In this document: piece after piece, positions 18,688 to 28,416 of the stretch
How positions within the stretch are numbered: the stretch's first letter is position 1
How the letters are laid out: every line of letters starts with the position of its first letter
From: Pseudomonas fluorescens
GTDB taxonomy: Bacteria; Pseudomonadota; Gammaproteobacteria; Pseudomonadales; Pseudomonadaceae
Length of the DNA stretch: 64,000 nt
Assembly: GCF_018614775.1 (NCBI RefSeq)
Contig: NZ_JAGGOF010000045.1
Location: forward strand, 87,234 to 151,233
Direction: 5' to 3'
Made by a program: the position numbers and the translations under genes
Notes under the pieces: model-generated
The model's database searches: none
What the model saw: only the letters and a program-made list of their open reading frames with translations
Told to the model about the DNA's origin: nothing

Positions 18688-18772
18688 GTGGGAGCAAAGC
18701 TTGCTCGCGATCCAGGCGCCGCGATTCTCAAGGACTGCGTCGTTGTTCATCGCGGGCAAGCCTTGCTCCCAC
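18688..18772. repeat. REPIN (diverged inverted REP pair)
   Basis: Outer arms GTGGGAGCAAAGCTTGCTCG and the complement of a slightly different copy (CGGGCAAGCCTTGCTCCCAC), located between the FMN reductase gene and arsR. Confidence 0.8.
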
Positions 18773-18808
18773 AGGTGAAGTGTTTAAATTCAAGCACTGC
18801 TTTACTGA

Positions 18809-18831
18809 ATATTCGAATTTCCATATATTCG
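18809..18831 (+). promoter_or_regulatory. Candidate ArsR operator/promoter
   Basis: An AT-rich segment with the 8-bp palindrome ATTCGAAT (18811-18818) and a second ATTCG half (18827-18831) lies 29-51 bp upstream of the arsR start. ArsR sites typically contain spaced ATTCG half-sites. This is a pattern match only. Confidence 0.45.
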
Positions 18832-18859
18832 CCCTTCGTTCATCCAGGCTTTCCCTGCC

Positions 18860-19210
18860 ATGCCCGATTCCCACAACCCTGTCGATGTCTTCAAGGCGCT
18901 GGCCGACGACACTCGCACGCGCATCGCCTTGCTGGTGGTCCGTGAAGGTGAGTTGTGTGTCTGTGAACTCACCGCCGCGCTAGGCCTGAGCCAGCCGAAG
19001 ATTTCCCGGCATCTGGCCCAGTTGCGCAGCGCCGGGCTGCTCAGCGACCGGCGTCAGGGGCAGTGGGTCTATTACCGCTTGCACGCGCAGTTGCCCTTTT
19101 GGATCAGCACCTTGCTGGAGCAGGCACTGGCCGCCAACTCGGCCTGGCTGGCGGCGGATGTGGCGCGCTTGGGCGCGATGACCGACCGTCCGGTGGCGCG
19201 TTGCTGCTGA
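18860..19210 (+). CDS. arsR: ArsR-family arsenic-responsive repressor
   Basis: Winged-helix SmtB/ArsR repressor, 116 aa, which releases DNA upon binding As(III) or Sb(III). It has the metalloid site ELCVCEL with C33 and C35 at the start of the recognition region, followed by the DNA-binding helix [19 protein letters not shown] and wing [11 protein letters not shown]. The C-terminus ends in a CC pair (VARCC), which may add a thiol ligand. It is directly upstream of arsB (37 bp), so it is autoregulated with the pump. Confidence 0.95.
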   Translation: MPDSHNPVDVFKALADDTRTRIALLVVREGELCVCELTAALGLSQPKISRHLAQLRSAGLLSDRRQGQWVYYRLHAQLPFWISTLLEQALAANSAWLAADVARLGAMTDRPVARCC

Positions 19211-19247
19211 TGTCTTCTTTCCAATCCCTCTTGCAAGGCTGTTGCAC

Positions 19248-20531
19248 ATGCTTATCGCGTCGTTGATTTTCCTGCTGACCATTACCCTGGTGATCTGGCA
19301 ACCCAAAGGGCTCGGCGTTGGCTGGAGCGCGACGTTCGGCGCGCTGCTGGCCTTGTTGAGCGGGGTGGTGCAGGTCAGTGACATTGCGCTGGTCTGGCAG
19401 ATCATCTGGAACGCCACCGGCACTTTCGTCGCGCTGATCATCATCAGCCTGTTGCTGGACGAAGCGGGTTTCTTCGCCTGGGCAGCCCTGCACGTGGCCC
19501 GCTGGGGCCGGGGCAGCGGGCGCAAGCTGTTCGCGTTCATGGTGCTGCTGGGGGCGCTCGTGTCGGCCCTGTTTGCCAACGACGGCGCGGCGCTGATCCT
19601 GACGCCGATCGTGATCTCCATGCTGCTGGCGTTGCGCTTTTCCCCCGCAGCGACCCTGGCGTTCGTGATGGGCGCGGGTTTCATTGCCGACACTGCAAGC
19701 CTGCCGCTGGTGGTGTCGAACCTGGTGAACATCGTTTCGGCGGACTTCTTCGGCATCGGTTTCAACCGCTACGCGGCGGTCATGGTGCCGGTGAACCTGG
19801 TCAGCGTGGCGGCGAGCCTGGGGGTCCTGTTGTGGTTCTTCCGCCGCGACATCCCGAGCGATTACGACCCGCATCAGTTGGACGATCCGGCCACGGCGAT
19901 CCACGACAAGGCCACGTTTTATGCAGGTTGGGCGGTGCTGGTGATCCTGCTCGTGGGCTGCTTTGCCCTGGAGCCGCTGGGCATCCCCATCAGTGCGATT
20001 TCGGCGGTGTGCGCCGCGTTGCTGCTGGCCGTTGCAGCCCGCGGCCACAAGATCTCCACCCGCAAGGCGATGAAGGAAGCGCCGTGGCAGATCGTGATCT
20101 TCTCCCTGGGCATGTACCTGGTGGTCTACGGCCTGCGCAACGCCGGGCTGACCGGCTACCTGGCCCACTGGCTCGATACGTTCGCCGAATACGGCGTGTG
20201 GGGCGCGGCCATGGGCACCGGGCTGCTCACGGCGCTGCTGTCGTCGATCATGAACAACCTGCCGACAGTGCTGGTGGGCGCGTTGTCCATCGACGCCAGC
20301 CACGCCACCGGGGCGGTGAAGGAAGCCATGATCTATGCCAACGTCATCGGCAGCGACCTGGGCCCGAAAATCACCCCGATCGGCAGCCTGGCCACCTTGC
20401 TCTGGCTGCATGTGCTGGCGCGCAAGGACATCCGGATCGGCTGGGGTTATTACTTCAAGGTTGGCATCGTGCTGACGGCGCCGGTGTTGCTGGTGACGTT
20501 GGCGGCGCTGGCGGTGCGGTTGTCCTTATAA
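19248..20531 (+). CDS. arsB: Arsenite efflux pump ArsB
   Basis: Arsenite/antimonite antiporter of the inner membrane, 427 aa with about twelve helices. Recognisable blocks are the opening [19 protein letters not shown], the conserved [14 protein letters not shown] and [11 protein letters not shown] motifs, and [21 protein letters not shown] start at ATG 19248; a TTG 6 bp earlier is possible. No arsC (arsenate reductase), arsH or arsA follows. This two-gene arsRB unit therefore exports arsenite directly, and arsenate resistance would need a reductase elsewhere. Confidence 0.96.
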   Translation: MLIASLIFLLTITLVIWQPKGLGVGWSATFGALLALLSGVVQVSDIALVWQIIWNATGTFVALIIISLLLDEAGFFAWAALHVARWGRGSGRKLFAFMVLLGALVSALFANDGAALILTPIVISMLLALRFSPAATLAFVMGAGFIADTASLPLVVSNLVNIVSADFFGIGFNRYAAVMVPVNLVSVAASLGVLLWFFRRDIPSDYDPHQLDDPATAIHDKATFYAGWAVLVILLVGCFALEPLGIPISAISAVCAALLLAVAARGHKISTRKAMKEAPWQIVIFSLGMYLVVYGLRNAGLTGYLAHWLDTFAEYGVWGAAMGTGLLTALLSSIMNNLPTVLVGALSIDASHATGAVKEAMIYANVIGSDLGPKITPIGSLATLLWLHVLARKDIRIGWGYYFKVGIVLTAPVLLVTLAALAVRLSL

Positions 20532-20543
20532 TTCGCGGCGGCC

Positions 20544-20638
20544 CTATCGCGAGCAGGCTCGCTCCCACAGTGGGCCTCTGGTGATCACAAAATTCATGTT
20601 CACAGAAGATCCCCTGTGGGAGCGAGCCTGCTCGCGAT
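20544..20638. repeat. REP pair in the opposite arrangement
   Basis: Here the order is reversed compared with the other pairs: CTATCGCGAGCAGGCTCGCT comes first and GTGGGAGCGAGCCTGCTCGC second, so the GTGGG ends face inward across about 48 bp. It lies between the convergent arsB and DUF1853 genes and may help end both transcripts. Confidence 0.85.
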
Positions 20639-20663
20639 GAGGCCCTCGCAGACACCGCCAAAC

Positions 20664-21629
20664 TCAAGCATTCCCCGGCACATCCGGCCAACGATCCGCC
20701 ACCAGAAACACCCGTTCGGCTTCATCCCACTCACCCTCGCTGTTCTCACCCAGGCGCACCAGCAACTGCGCCGGCGCCATCGGGTCGAGCGCCCGCCGCC
20801 AGGCTTCCAGTTGTGCGCTGTTCCAGGTCTGCTCTTCCGGATACCGGGCCGGGGCCAGCCAGGCGGCGCGGGGCAGGGGTTGCCAGCGGCCCGGCGGACG
20901 TTGGGCGACGAAGGCCGGCCAATCCCGTTGATGCAGCCAACTGCCGCGCAAATGCCCGGGGTGGGCGCCGGTCGGCGATTCGGCCCGGTTCGGCCAAGGA
21001 TACAGCAGGTACCCACCCAACCACAGCTCGGAGCGGAACAACTCGATACCCGACGGCTCAATGCCCAGCGCCGCCAGGGCCTCGCGGCTTTCCGGGCGTG
21101 CCGAGATCGGCAATTGGTGCTCGCGCAAATGGGTCAGCTTGCGGTCGAGCCGGTCATGGCAGCCCGGGCCCAGCCACTGGGCGGCGTCTTGACCGTCACC
21201 TTGTTGCGGGCCCAGGTACAACTTGATCGCCAGTTCCAGGTGATGGATGCCGTCGCCATCGCGCAGCAGCAGGTCCAGTTCGCCCAGGGTATGGCCCTCG
21301 CGGCGGATCGGCAGGTTCGCCGCGATCAGCTCGATGCCCGGTGCGTGCTGCACGGCAAATTGCCACAACCTTTCGTAATACAGCCCCAGGCGCCGCGTCT
21401 TCCCTTGCGACAGCCAGTGCAGCAACGGGTAGCTGTCGCGGTCCAACTGACGTAGCCAGTGTTCCAGTCGATCGGGGTGGCGTACCCAGTCACTGCCGGT
21501 CAGCGGATGACGCTGGGGCCAGGGTGTGTCGAGAAGCATGGGCGGGGCGAGCAGCGCCCATGCCAGGTCGCGCACTTCGGGATGGCGCAGGCGGCGGGGC
21601 AGGTCCAGCAATTCTGGGAACAGGATCAT
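20664..21629 (-). CDS. DUF1853 family protein
   Basis: A 321-aa soluble protein matching the DUF1853 pattern: [20 protein letters not shown] at the N-terminus, [14 protein letters not shown], and the [20 protein letters not shown] core followed by KLYLG. That core, an acidic ELDLL with a downstream E.K, resembles a PD-(D/E)XK nuclease fold, which is my inference. ATG 21629 begins the conserved part; the frame runs open to 21743 but would overlap nadK. It is divergent from nadK with about 105 bp between. Confidence 0.88.
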   Translation of the reverse strand: MILFPELLDLPRRLRHPEVRDLAWALLAPPMLLDTPWPQRHPLTGSDWVRHPDRLEHWLRQLDRDSYPLLHWLSQGKTRRLGLYYERLWQFAVQHAPGIELIAANLPIRREGHTLGELDLLLRDGDGIHHLELAIKLYLGPQQGDGQDAAQWLGPGCHDRLDRKLTHLREHQLPISARPESREALAALGIEPSGIELFRSELWLGGYLLYPWPNRAESPTGAHPGHLRGSWLHQRDWPAFVAQRPPGRWQPLPRAAWLAPARYPEEQTWNSAQLEAWRRALDPMAPAQLLVRLGENSEGEWDEAERVFLVADRWPDVPGNA

Positions 21630-21734
21630 TTTGCGAGCATAGCTGTTGCGGCGACGTCTTAAAGAATTTTGTCTATGGAGCGCTTTCGCCCATAATCGTG
21701 ATTTTCGCCCGCCGCAGACCCTCGCAGGAGCCTC

Positions 21735-22625
21735 ATGGAGCAATTTCGCAATATCGGCATCATCGGTCGCCTGGGCAGTTCACAGGTATTGGACACCGTT
21801 CGCCGTCTCAAACGTTTCCTCTTGGAGCGGCACCTGCATGTGATCCTCGAAGACACCATCGCCGAGGTGTTGCCGGGTCATGGCCTGCAGACGTCCTCGC
21901 GCAAGATGCTCGGCGAAGTCTGTGACATGGTGATCGTGGTCGGCGGCGATGGCAGCCTGCTGGGGGCGGCCCGGGCACTGGCGCGGCACAACGTCCCGGT
22001 GCTGGGAATCAACCGCGGCAGCCTGGGCTTCCTGACCGATATCCGTCCGGACGAGCTGGAAATCAAGGTCGCCGAAGTGCTCGACGGCCATTATCTGGTG
22101 GAGAACCGCTTCCTGCTGCAAGCCGAGGTGCGCCGTCACGCCGAAGCCATCGGCCAGGGCGATGCCCTCAACGACGTGGTGCTGCATCCTGGCAAATCCA
22201 CGCGCATGATCGAATTCGAGCTGTACATCGACGGCCAGTTCGTCTGCAGTCAGAAGGCCGACGGCCTGATCGTCGCCACGCCCACCGGTTCCACGGCCTA
22301 TGCGCTGTCCGCCGGTGGCCCGATCATGCACCCCAAGCTCGACGCTATTGTGATTGTGCCGATGTACCCCCATACCTTGTCTGGGCGACCCATTGTGGTC
22401 GATGGCAACAGTGAGCTGAAAATCGTCGTGTCCAAGGATATGCAGATCTACCCGCAAGTGTCCTGTGACGGCCAGAACCATTTCACCTGCGCGCCGGGTG
22501 ACACCATCACCGTCAGCAAGAAAGCGCAGAAACTGCGCCTGATCCATCCGCTGGATCACAATTACTACGAAGTCTGCCGGACCAAGCTCGGCTGGGGCAG
22601 TCGGCTGGGAGGTAGAGGCGATTGA
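21735..22625 (+). CDS. nadK: NAD kinase
   Basis: Makes NADP from NAD and ATP. The 296-aa product has the kinase motif [13 protein letters not shown] (residues 69-80, D72 catalytic), the [11 protein letters not shown] loop, and the C-terminal glycine-rich and [16 protein letters not shown] motifs of the diacylglycerol-kinase-like fold. ATG 21735 is preceded by GCAGGAG. Its stop overlaps the next start by one base (TGATG), so the two genes are translationally coupled. Confidence 0.97.
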   Translation: MEQFRNIGIIGRLGSSQVLDTVRRLKRFLLERHLHVILEDTIAEVLPGHGLQTSSRKMLGEVCDMVIVVGGDGSLLGAARALARHNVPVLGINRGSLGFLTDIRPDELEIKVAEVLDGHYLVENRFLLQAEVRRHAEAIGQGDALNDVVLHPGKSTRMIEFELYIDGQFVCSQKADGLIVATPTGSTAYALSAGGPIMHPKLDAIVIVPMYPHTLSGRPIVVDGNSELKIVVSKDMQIYPQVSCDGQNHFTCAPGDTITVSKKAQKLRLIHPLDHNYYEVCRTKLGWGSRLGGRGD

Positions 22626-23596
22626 TGCTCGATCCTGCGCGCAGTTACGACCTGATCGGCGACGTGCACGGATGCGCCCTGACCCTGGAACGCCTGTTGG
22701 ACCGACTCGGCTACCACAAGCAGGGCGGGGTCTGGCGGCATCCGTCGCGCATGGCCGTGTTCCTCGGCGATATCATTGACCGTGGCCCGCGGATCCGCGA
22801 GGCGCTGCACATCGTCCACGACATGGTCGTGGCCGGTGAGGCGCTGTGCATCATGGGCAACCACGAGTTCAACGCCCTGGGCTGGAGCACCCCGGCATTG
22901 CCCGGCAGTGGCCAGCGCTACGTGCGCGAACACACCCCGCGCCACGCCCGCCTGCTCAACGAAACGCTGACCCAGTTCGAGCAGCACCCCGGCGACTGGC
23001 AGGACTTTCTCGAATGGTTCTATGAGCTGCCGTTGTTTGTCGATGCGGGCCGTTTCAGGGTGGTGCACGCCTGTTGGGATGCCGGCCTGATCGAACCGCT
23101 GCGGGGCCTGTTCCCGAACGGCTGCGTCGACGAGCATTTCCTCCAGGCGTCGGCGCAGCCGGGCAGCTTTGCCTGCACGGTGTTCGATCGCTTGCTGCGT
23201 GGCACCGACATGCGTCTGCCCCACGGCATGACCCTGACCGGTGGCGACGGCCTGACCCGGTCGTTCTTCCGCACCAAATTCTGGGAAGACGACCCGAAAA
23301 CCTACGGGGACATCGTGTTCCAGCCCGACGCCTTGCCCGAGCCGGTCGCGCGCACGCCGTTGACTGCGGATGAGAAGAACAACCTGTTGCGCTATGGCGT
23401 CCATGAGCCGTTGCTGTTCGTCGGCCACTATTGGCGCAGCGGCAAACCCGCGCCGATCCGTCCGAACCTGGCGTGCCTGGACTACAGCGCGGTGCTCTAC
23501 GGCAAGTTGGCCGCTTATCGACTTGATCAGGAAACCCGCCTCGACCCGCACAAGTTCGTCTGGGTCGATGTCGAGCGGCCGGAGGTGGTGCGGTGA
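22625..23596 (+). CDS. Metallophosphoesterase (calcineurin-like, Ser/Thr-phosphatase type)
   Basis: A 323-aa cytoplasmic phosphoesterase with the full dimetal signature: DLIGDVHGC (DxH), VFLGDIIDRGP (GDxxDRG) and IMGNHEFNALG (GNHE). This is the arrangement of PrpE/ApaH-like protein phosphatases and Ap4A hydrolases. ATG 22625 overlaps the nadK stop, and the end overlaps the rhomboid gene's GTG start by 4 bp. The physiological substrate cannot be told. Confidence 0.92.
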   Translation: MLDPARSYDLIGDVHGCALTLERLLDRLGYHKQGGVWRHPSRMAVFLGDIIDRGPRIREALHIVHDMVVAGEALCIMGNHEFNALGWSTPALPGSGQRYVREHTPRHARLLNETLTQFEQHPGDWQDFLEWFYELPLFVDAGRFRVVHACWDAGLIEPLRGLFPNGCVDEHFLQASAQPGSFACTVFDRLLRGTDMRLPHGMTLTGGDGLTRSFFRTKFWEDDPKTYGDIVFQPDALPEPVARTPLTADEKNNLLRYGVHEPLLFVGHYWRSGKPAPIRPNLACLDYSAVLYGKLAAYRLDQETRLDPHKFVWVDVERPEVVR

Positions 23597-24465
23597 ACCT
23601 TGTCGCGGTGCTGCGTTTACCTCTGGCGGCGGACCTGAGCGGCTTCGTCACGCTGCTGCAGCGCATGCAGGTGCCCCACCGGGTCAGCGAAGAAGCGGGC
23701 GAGCAGGTGCTCTGGGTGCCGGACGACATCGGCGAAGATGTGCTCTCCTTGTATGCACGCTTTCCGGCCGGAGATCCTGAGCAATTGCTGGAGCTGCCGG
23801 CCATCGGCAGCACCGCGCGGCGGCCAGGCTTCGTCCAGCAACTGACCCACAGCCCGATTACCGCCCTGATACTGCTGCTGAGCCTGATTGTCGGCGCCGT
23901 GACCCTGCTGGGCGACAATCTCCAGGCGTTGCGCTGGCTGACCTTCCTGGAGTTTCGTGTCGTCGGCGAGTACATCCAGTTCACACCGCTGGCCGACAGC
24001 CTGGCGGCGGGGCAGTGGTGGCGCCTGGTGACGCCGATGCTGATCCACTTCGGTTTCCTGCACATCGCCATGAATGGCATGTGGTACTGGGAACTGGGGC
24101 GGCGGATCGAAGCGCATCAGGGCGGCATCAACCTGCTGGGGCTGACGCTGCTGTTCAGCCTCGTGTCCAATTTCGTCCAGTACTTTGTCAGCGGCGCGAC
24201 GCTGTTCGGCGGTTTGTCCGGCGTGTTGTACGGCTTGCTGGGCCATTGCTGGATCTATCAATGGCTGGCGCCGAACCCGGCGTATCACTTGCCCCGGGGC
24301 GTCCTGGTAATGATGCTGGTGTGGCTGGCGCTGTGCCTGTCCGGGCTGGTCTCGATGATCGGCTTCGGCGAAATCGCCAACGGCGCCCATGTTGGCGGGT
24401 TGCTCATCGGTTGCTTCACAGGCTTGTTGGGTGGGCTGTTCGCTCGCCGAAAAATGGCCGCCTGA
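23593..24465 (+). CDS. Rhomboid-family intramembrane serine protease
   Basis: A 290-aa protein: a short cytoplasmic N-domain (residues 1-85), then about six membrane helices. The catalytic dyad is S209 in GGLSGVLYGLLGH and H266 in NGAHVGGLLIG, and the oxyanion asparagine region reads HFGFLHIAMNGMWYW. This is the GlpG type with a soluble N-terminal domain. It uses a GTG start overlapping the preceding stop (GTGA), so expression is coupled. The substrate is unknown. Confidence 0.93.
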   Translation: MNLVAVLRLPLAADLSGFVTLLQRMQVPHRVSEEAGEQVLWVPDDIGEDVLSLYARFPAGDPEQLLELPAIGSTARRPGFVQQLTHSPITALILLLSLIVGAVTLLGDNLQALRWLTFLEFRVVGEYIQFTPLADSLAAGQWWRLVTPMLIHFGFLHIAMNGMWYWELGRRIEAHQGGINLLGLTLLFSLVSNFVQYFVSGATLFGGLSGVLYGLLGHCWIYQWLAPNPAYHLPRGVLVMMLVWLALCLSGLVSMIGFGEIANGAHVGGLLIGCFTGLLGGLFARRKMAA

Positions 24466-24510
24466 CCGGTGCTTGTACCACTTTAATAGGCGCGAACGCG
24501 CGGAGAACCC

Positions 24511-24771
24511 ATGTCCTCGTTCAACGAAATGATCCAGAACATCACCCCCGACATCTACCAGAACCTGAAGCTGGCGGTGGAAATCGGTAAATGGGCCGAT
24601 GGCAACAAGCTCACTGCCGAACAGCGCGAGCTGTCGTTGCAGGCGATGATCGCCTGGGAAATCCAGAACCTGCCCGAAGAGGAGCGCACCGGTTACATGG
24701 GCCCGCAGGAGTGCCAGTCGAAATCGACCACCGTGCCGAACATCCTGTTCAAGTCGGACGCCATCCATTGA
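24511..24771 (+). CDS. DUF1315 family protein (YeaC-like)
   Basis: A small 86-aa protein (MSSFNEMIQNITPDIYQNLK...). It has an amphipathic helical N-terminal half and the conserved LQAMIAWEIQNLPEEERTGY segment that defines the YeaC/DUF1315 family. Function is unknown. It has its own start 45 bp after the rhomboid gene, and its TGA overlaps the likely TTG start of the next gene. Confidence 0.9.
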   Translation: MSSFNEMIQNITPDIYQNLKLAVEIGKWADGNKLTAEQRELSLQAMIAWEIQNLPEEERTGYMGPQECQSKSTTVPNILFKSDAIH

Positions 24772-25598
24772 TCGAGATTGGCCGTGGTGCAATCAGCAAG
24801 ATGTCGGCGCGCCTTGACGGGCCGACCGTTCAATACGCCTTTCGCCTGGGCGATGTCGAGGTGCCGGTCAACCCGTTGATCGGCAGCACGGTGCGCCTGG
24901 AGTTTCTCGGTGCGATTCATTGCAGCCATTGCGGACGCCGGACCAAGACCAGCTTCAGCCAGGGCTATTGCTACCCATGCATGACCAAGCTGGCCCAGTG
25001 TGACCTGTGCATCATGAGCCCCGAGCGCTGCCATTTCGAGGCAGGCACCTGCCGCGATCCGGCCTGGGGCGAGCAATTCTGCATGACCGACCACGTGGTC
25101 TACCTGGCGAATTCCTCCGGCGTGAAAGTCGGCATCACCCGGGCCACGCAGCTGCCGACCCGCTGGATCGACCAGGGCGCCAGCCAGGCGTTGCCGATCC
25201 TGCGGGTCGCCACTCGTCAGCAATCGGGCTTCGTCGAAGACCTGTTCCGCAGCCAGGTGGCGGACAAGACCAACTGGCGCGCCTTGCTCAAGGGCGATGC
25301 CGTCGCGGTGGACCTGCGGCAGATCCGCGATTCGCTGTTTGAAAGTTGCGCCCAGGGATTGCAGGGCTTGCAGGAACGATTCGGCCTGCAGGCGATCCAG
25401 ACCATAGCGGACGTCGAGCCCGTCGAGATCCGTTATCCGGTGGAGCAGTACCCGGCCAAGATTGTCAGCTTCAACCTGGACAAGCACCCGATCGCCGAAG
25501 GCACGCTCCTGGGGATCAAGGGCCAGTACCTGATTTTCGATACCGGCGTGATCAACATTCGTAAATACACGGCCTACCAGCTCGCCGTGCATCAGTAG
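24768..25598 (+). CDS. DUF2797 family protein (zinc-finger, GIY-YIG-like region)
   Basis: About 276 aa. A cysteine-rich N-terminal part, HCSHCGRRTKTSF, GYCYPCMTKLAQCDLC and a later C-x(5)-C, looks like zinc-binding knuckles. It is followed by HVVYLANSSGVKVGITR, which resembles the core strand of GIY-YIG nuclease-like domains. The start is uncertain: TTG 24768 overlaps the preceding stop and keeps the segment IEIGRGAISKMSARL in frame; ATG 24801 is the alternative (265 aa). Function is unknown; the nadK-pepN order is conserved in pseudomonads. Confidence 0.85.
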   Translation: MIEIGRGAISKMSARLDGPTVQYAFRLGDVEVPVNPLIGSTVRLEFLGAIHCSHCGRRTKTSFSQGYCYPCMTKLAQCDLCIMSPERCHFEAGTCRDPAWGEQFCMTDHVVYLANSSGVKVGITRATQLPTRWIDQGASQALPILRVATRQQSGFVEDLFRSQVADKTNWRALLKGDAVAVDLRQIRDSLFESCAQGLQGLQERFGLQAIQTIADVEPVEIRYPVEQYPAKIVSFNLDKHPIAEGTLLGIKGQYLIFDTGVINIRKYTAYQLAVHQ

Positions 25599-25611
25599 AA
25601 GGATTCGACCC

Positions 25612-28269
25612 ATGCGCACCGAACAACCGAAGATGATTTACCTGAAGGACTATCAGGCGCCCGAATACCTGATCGACGAAACGCACCTGACCTTCGAGTT
25701 GTTCGAGGACCATAGCCTGGTCCATGCGCAACTGGTGATGCGCCGCAACCCCGAGCGCGGCGCCGGACTGCCGCCGCTGGTGCTCGACGGCCAGCACCTG
25801 GAGTTGCTCTCGATCAAGCTCGACGACGCCGACCTGGCGCCGGGCGACTATCAGCTCGATGACAGCCACCTGACCGTGCAGCCCAAGGCCCAGGCCTTTA
25901 CCGTCGACACCAGCGTCAGGATCCACCCGGAAACCAACACCGCCCTGGAAGGCCTGTACAAATCCAGTGGCATGTTCTGCACCCAGTGCGAGGCCGAAGG
26001 TTTCCGCAAGATCACCTATTACCTCGACCGCCCGGATGTGATGAGCAAGTTCACCACCACCGTGGTGGCGGAACAGCACCGCTATCCGGTGCTGCTGTCC
26101 AACGGCAACCCGGTTGCCAGTGGTCCTGGCGAAGACGGCCGGCACTGGGCGACCTGGGAAGACCCGTTCAAGAAGCCGGCTTACCTGTTTGCCCTGGTGG
26201 CCGGTGACCTGTGGTGCGTCGAAGACACCTTCACCACCATGAGCGAGCGCAGCGTGGCGCTACGCATCTATGTCGAGCCGGAAAACATCGACAAATGCCA
26301 GCACGCCATGACCAGCCTGAAAAAATCGATGCGCTGGGACGAAGAGGTGTACGGGCGCGAGTACGACCTGGACATCTTCATGATTGTCGCGGTCAACGAC
26401 TTCAATATGGGCGCCATGGAGAACAAGGGCCTCAACATCTTCAACTCCAGCGCCGTGCTGGCCCGCGCCGAAACCGCGACCGACGCCGCTCACCAGCGGG
26501 TCGAGGCGATCGTTGCCCACGAATACTTCCACAACTGGTCGGGCAACCGCGTGACCTGCCGCGACTGGTTCCAGCTGTCGCTCAAGGAAGGCTTCACGGT
26601 GTTCCGCGACGCCGGCTTCTCCGCCGACATGAACTCCGCCACCGTCAAGCGCATCCAGGACGTAGCCTACCTGCGCACCCACCAGTTCGCCGAAGACGCT
26701 GGCCCCATGGCCCACCCGGTGCGTCCCGACAGTTTTATCGAGATCTCCAACTTCTACACCCTGACCGTGTACGAAAAGGGTTCGGAAGTGGTTGGCATGA
26801 TCCACACGCTGCTGGGGGCGGACGGTTTCCGCAAGGGCAGCGACCTGTACTTCGAGCGCCACGACGGCCAGGCCGTGACCTGCGATGACTTCATCAAGGC
26901 CATGGAGGATGCCAACGGCGTCGACCTGAGCCAGTTCAAGCGCTGGTACAGCCAGGCCGGCACGCCGCGGCTGGCGGTGAGCGAGTCCTACGACGCCGCT
27001 GCCAGGACCTACAGCCTGACCTTCCGCCAGAGCTGCCCGCCGACCCCGGACAAGCAGGAAAAGCTGCCGTTCGTGATTCCTGTCGAACTGGGCCTGCTGG
27101 ACAGCCAGGGCGCTGAAATTCCCCTGCGCCTGGCGGGTGAAGCAGCGGCCAGCGGCACTTCGCGGGTGATCTCGGTGACCGAAGCCGAGCAGACGTTCAC
27201 CTTTGTCGATGTCGCCGAAAAACCATTGCCATCGCTGCTGCGCGGCTTCTCGGCGCCGGTGAAGCTGAGCTTCCCCTACGACCGCGACCAACTGATGTTC
27301 CTGATGCAGCATGACAGCGACGGTTTCAACCGCTGGGATGCCGGCCAGCAGTTGTCGGTGCAGGTGTTGCAGGAACTGATCGGCCAGCATCAGAAGGGCG
27401 CGAGCCTGGTGCTCGACCCGCGTCTGGTCACGGCCTTGCGCGCGGTACTGTCGGACGAATCCCTGGACCAGGCGATGGTCGCGGAGATGCTTTCGCTGCC
27501 GAGCGAAGCCTACCTGACGGAAATCAGCGAAGTGGCCGACGTCGAGGCGATCCATGCCGCCCGCGAGTTCGCCCGCCAGCAACTGGCCGAGAACCTGTTC
27601 GAGGCCTTGTGGCTGCGTTATGAAGCCAACCGCGACCTGTCGAAACGTACGCCGTATGTGGCCGAGGCCGAGCACTTTGCCCGGCGCGCCTTGCAGAACA
27701 TTGCGCTGTCGTACCTGATGCTCACCGACAAACCGGAAGTGTTGAGCGCGACCCTGGAGCAGTTCGACAGCGCCGACAACATGACCGAACGCCTGACGGC
27801 GTTGGCGGTGCTGGTCAATTCGCCGTTCGAGACCGAGAAGGCTCATGCCTTGGCAGTGTTCGCGGAAAGCTTCAAGGGCAACCCGCTGGTCATGGACCAA
27901 TGGTTCAGCGTCCAGGCCGGCAGCCCGCTGCCGGGTGGCCTGGCGCGGGTCAAGGCGTTGATGGAACACCCGGCGTTCAATATCAAGAACCCGAACAAGG
28001 TGCGGGCTCTGATCGGTGCGTTCGCCGGGCAGAACCTGATCAACTTCCACGCCGCCGACGGTTCGGGTTACCGCTTCCTGGCCGACCTGGTCATCCAGCT
28101 CAACGGCTTCAACCCGCAGATCGCCTCGCGGCAACTGGCGCCGCTGACCCGCTGGCGCAAATACGACAGCGCCCGCCAGGCGCTGATGAAAGCCGAACTG
28201 GAACGCATCCTCGCGTCCGGCGGGCTGTCCAGTGATGTGTTCGAGGTGGTGAGCAAGAGCCTGGCGTAA
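25612..28269 (+). CDS. pepN: Aminopeptidase N (M1 zinc metallopeptidase)
   Basis: Broad-specificity aminopeptidase of the M1 family, 885 aa (E. coli PepN has 870). The substrate-recognition motif GAMEN is at 267-271; the zinc site is H303EYFH307 plus E326 in LKEGFTVF. The N-terminal beta domain, catalytic domain and long helical C-domain of the enterobacterial-type (DUF3458) PepN are all present. ATG 25612 follows the DUF2797 stop by 13 bp with an AAGGA site. It ends the co-directional nadK run; a palindromic repeat follows. Confidence 0.97.
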   Translation: MRTEQPKMIYLKDYQAPEYLIDETHLTFELFEDHSLVHAQLVMRRNPERGAGLPPLVLDGQHLELLSIKLDDADLAPGDYQLDDSHLTVQPKAQAFTVDTSVRIHPETNTALEGLYKSSGMFCTQCEAEGFRKITYYLDRPDVMSKFTTTVVAEQHRYPVLLSNGNPVASGPGEDGRHWATWEDPFKKPAYLFALVAGDLWCVEDTFTTMSERSVALRIYVEPENIDKCQHAMTSLKKSMRWDEEVYGREYDLDIFMIVAVNDFNMGAMENKGLNIFNSSAVLARAETATDAAHQRVEAIVAHEYFHNWSGNRVTCRDWFQLSLKEGFTVFRDAGFSADMNSATVKRIQDVAYLRTHQFAEDAGPMAHPVRPDSFIEISNFYTLTVYEKGSEVVGMIHTLLGADGFRKGSDLYFERHDGQAVTCDDFIKAMEDANGVDLSQFKRWYSQAGTPRLAVSESYDAAARTYSLTFRQSCPPTPDKQEKLPFVIPVELGLLDSQGAEIPLRLAGEAAASGTSRVISVTEAEQTFTFVDVAEKPLPSLLRGFSAPVKLSFPYDRDQLMFLMQHDSDGFNRWDAGQQLSVQVLQELIGQHQKGASLVLDPRLVTALRAVLSDESLDQAMVAEMLSLPSEAYLTEISEVADVEAIHAAREFARQQLAENLFEALWLRYEANRDLSKRTPYVAEAEHFARRALQNIALSYLMLTDKPEVLSATLEQFDSADNMTERLTALAVLVNSPFETEKAHALAVFAESFKGNPLVMDQWFSVQAGSPLPGGLARVKALMEHPAFNIKNPNKVRALIGAFAGQNLINFHAADGSGYRFLADLVIQLNGFNPQIASRQLAPLTRWRKYDSARQALMKAELERILASGGLSSDVFEVVSKSLA

Positions 28270-28305
28270 ATAGGCACTGCTTGATCGTTCCCACGCAGCA
28301 GCACT

Positions 28306-28416
28306 GATCGTTCCCACGCTCCGCGTGGGAATGCATCTGGTGACGCTCCGCGTCACGACCCAAAGCGGACGCGGAGCGTCCATGGCTGCATTCCCACGCG
28401 GAGCGTGGGAACGATC
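28306..28416. repeat. 111-bp palindromic element (GATCGTTCCCACGC family)
   Basis: A perfect 30-bp outer inverted repeat (28306-28335 and 28387-28416, beginning GATCGTTCCCACGC) encloses two smaller hairpins built on GACGCTCCGCGTC and GGACGCGGAGCGTCC. Partial fragments lie on both sides (28283-28295 and 28423-28448). It belongs to the same family as the units at 51270-51755. The rest of the 28270-28718 gap holds the leader of the next gene and no other gene that I can support. Confidence 0.85.
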
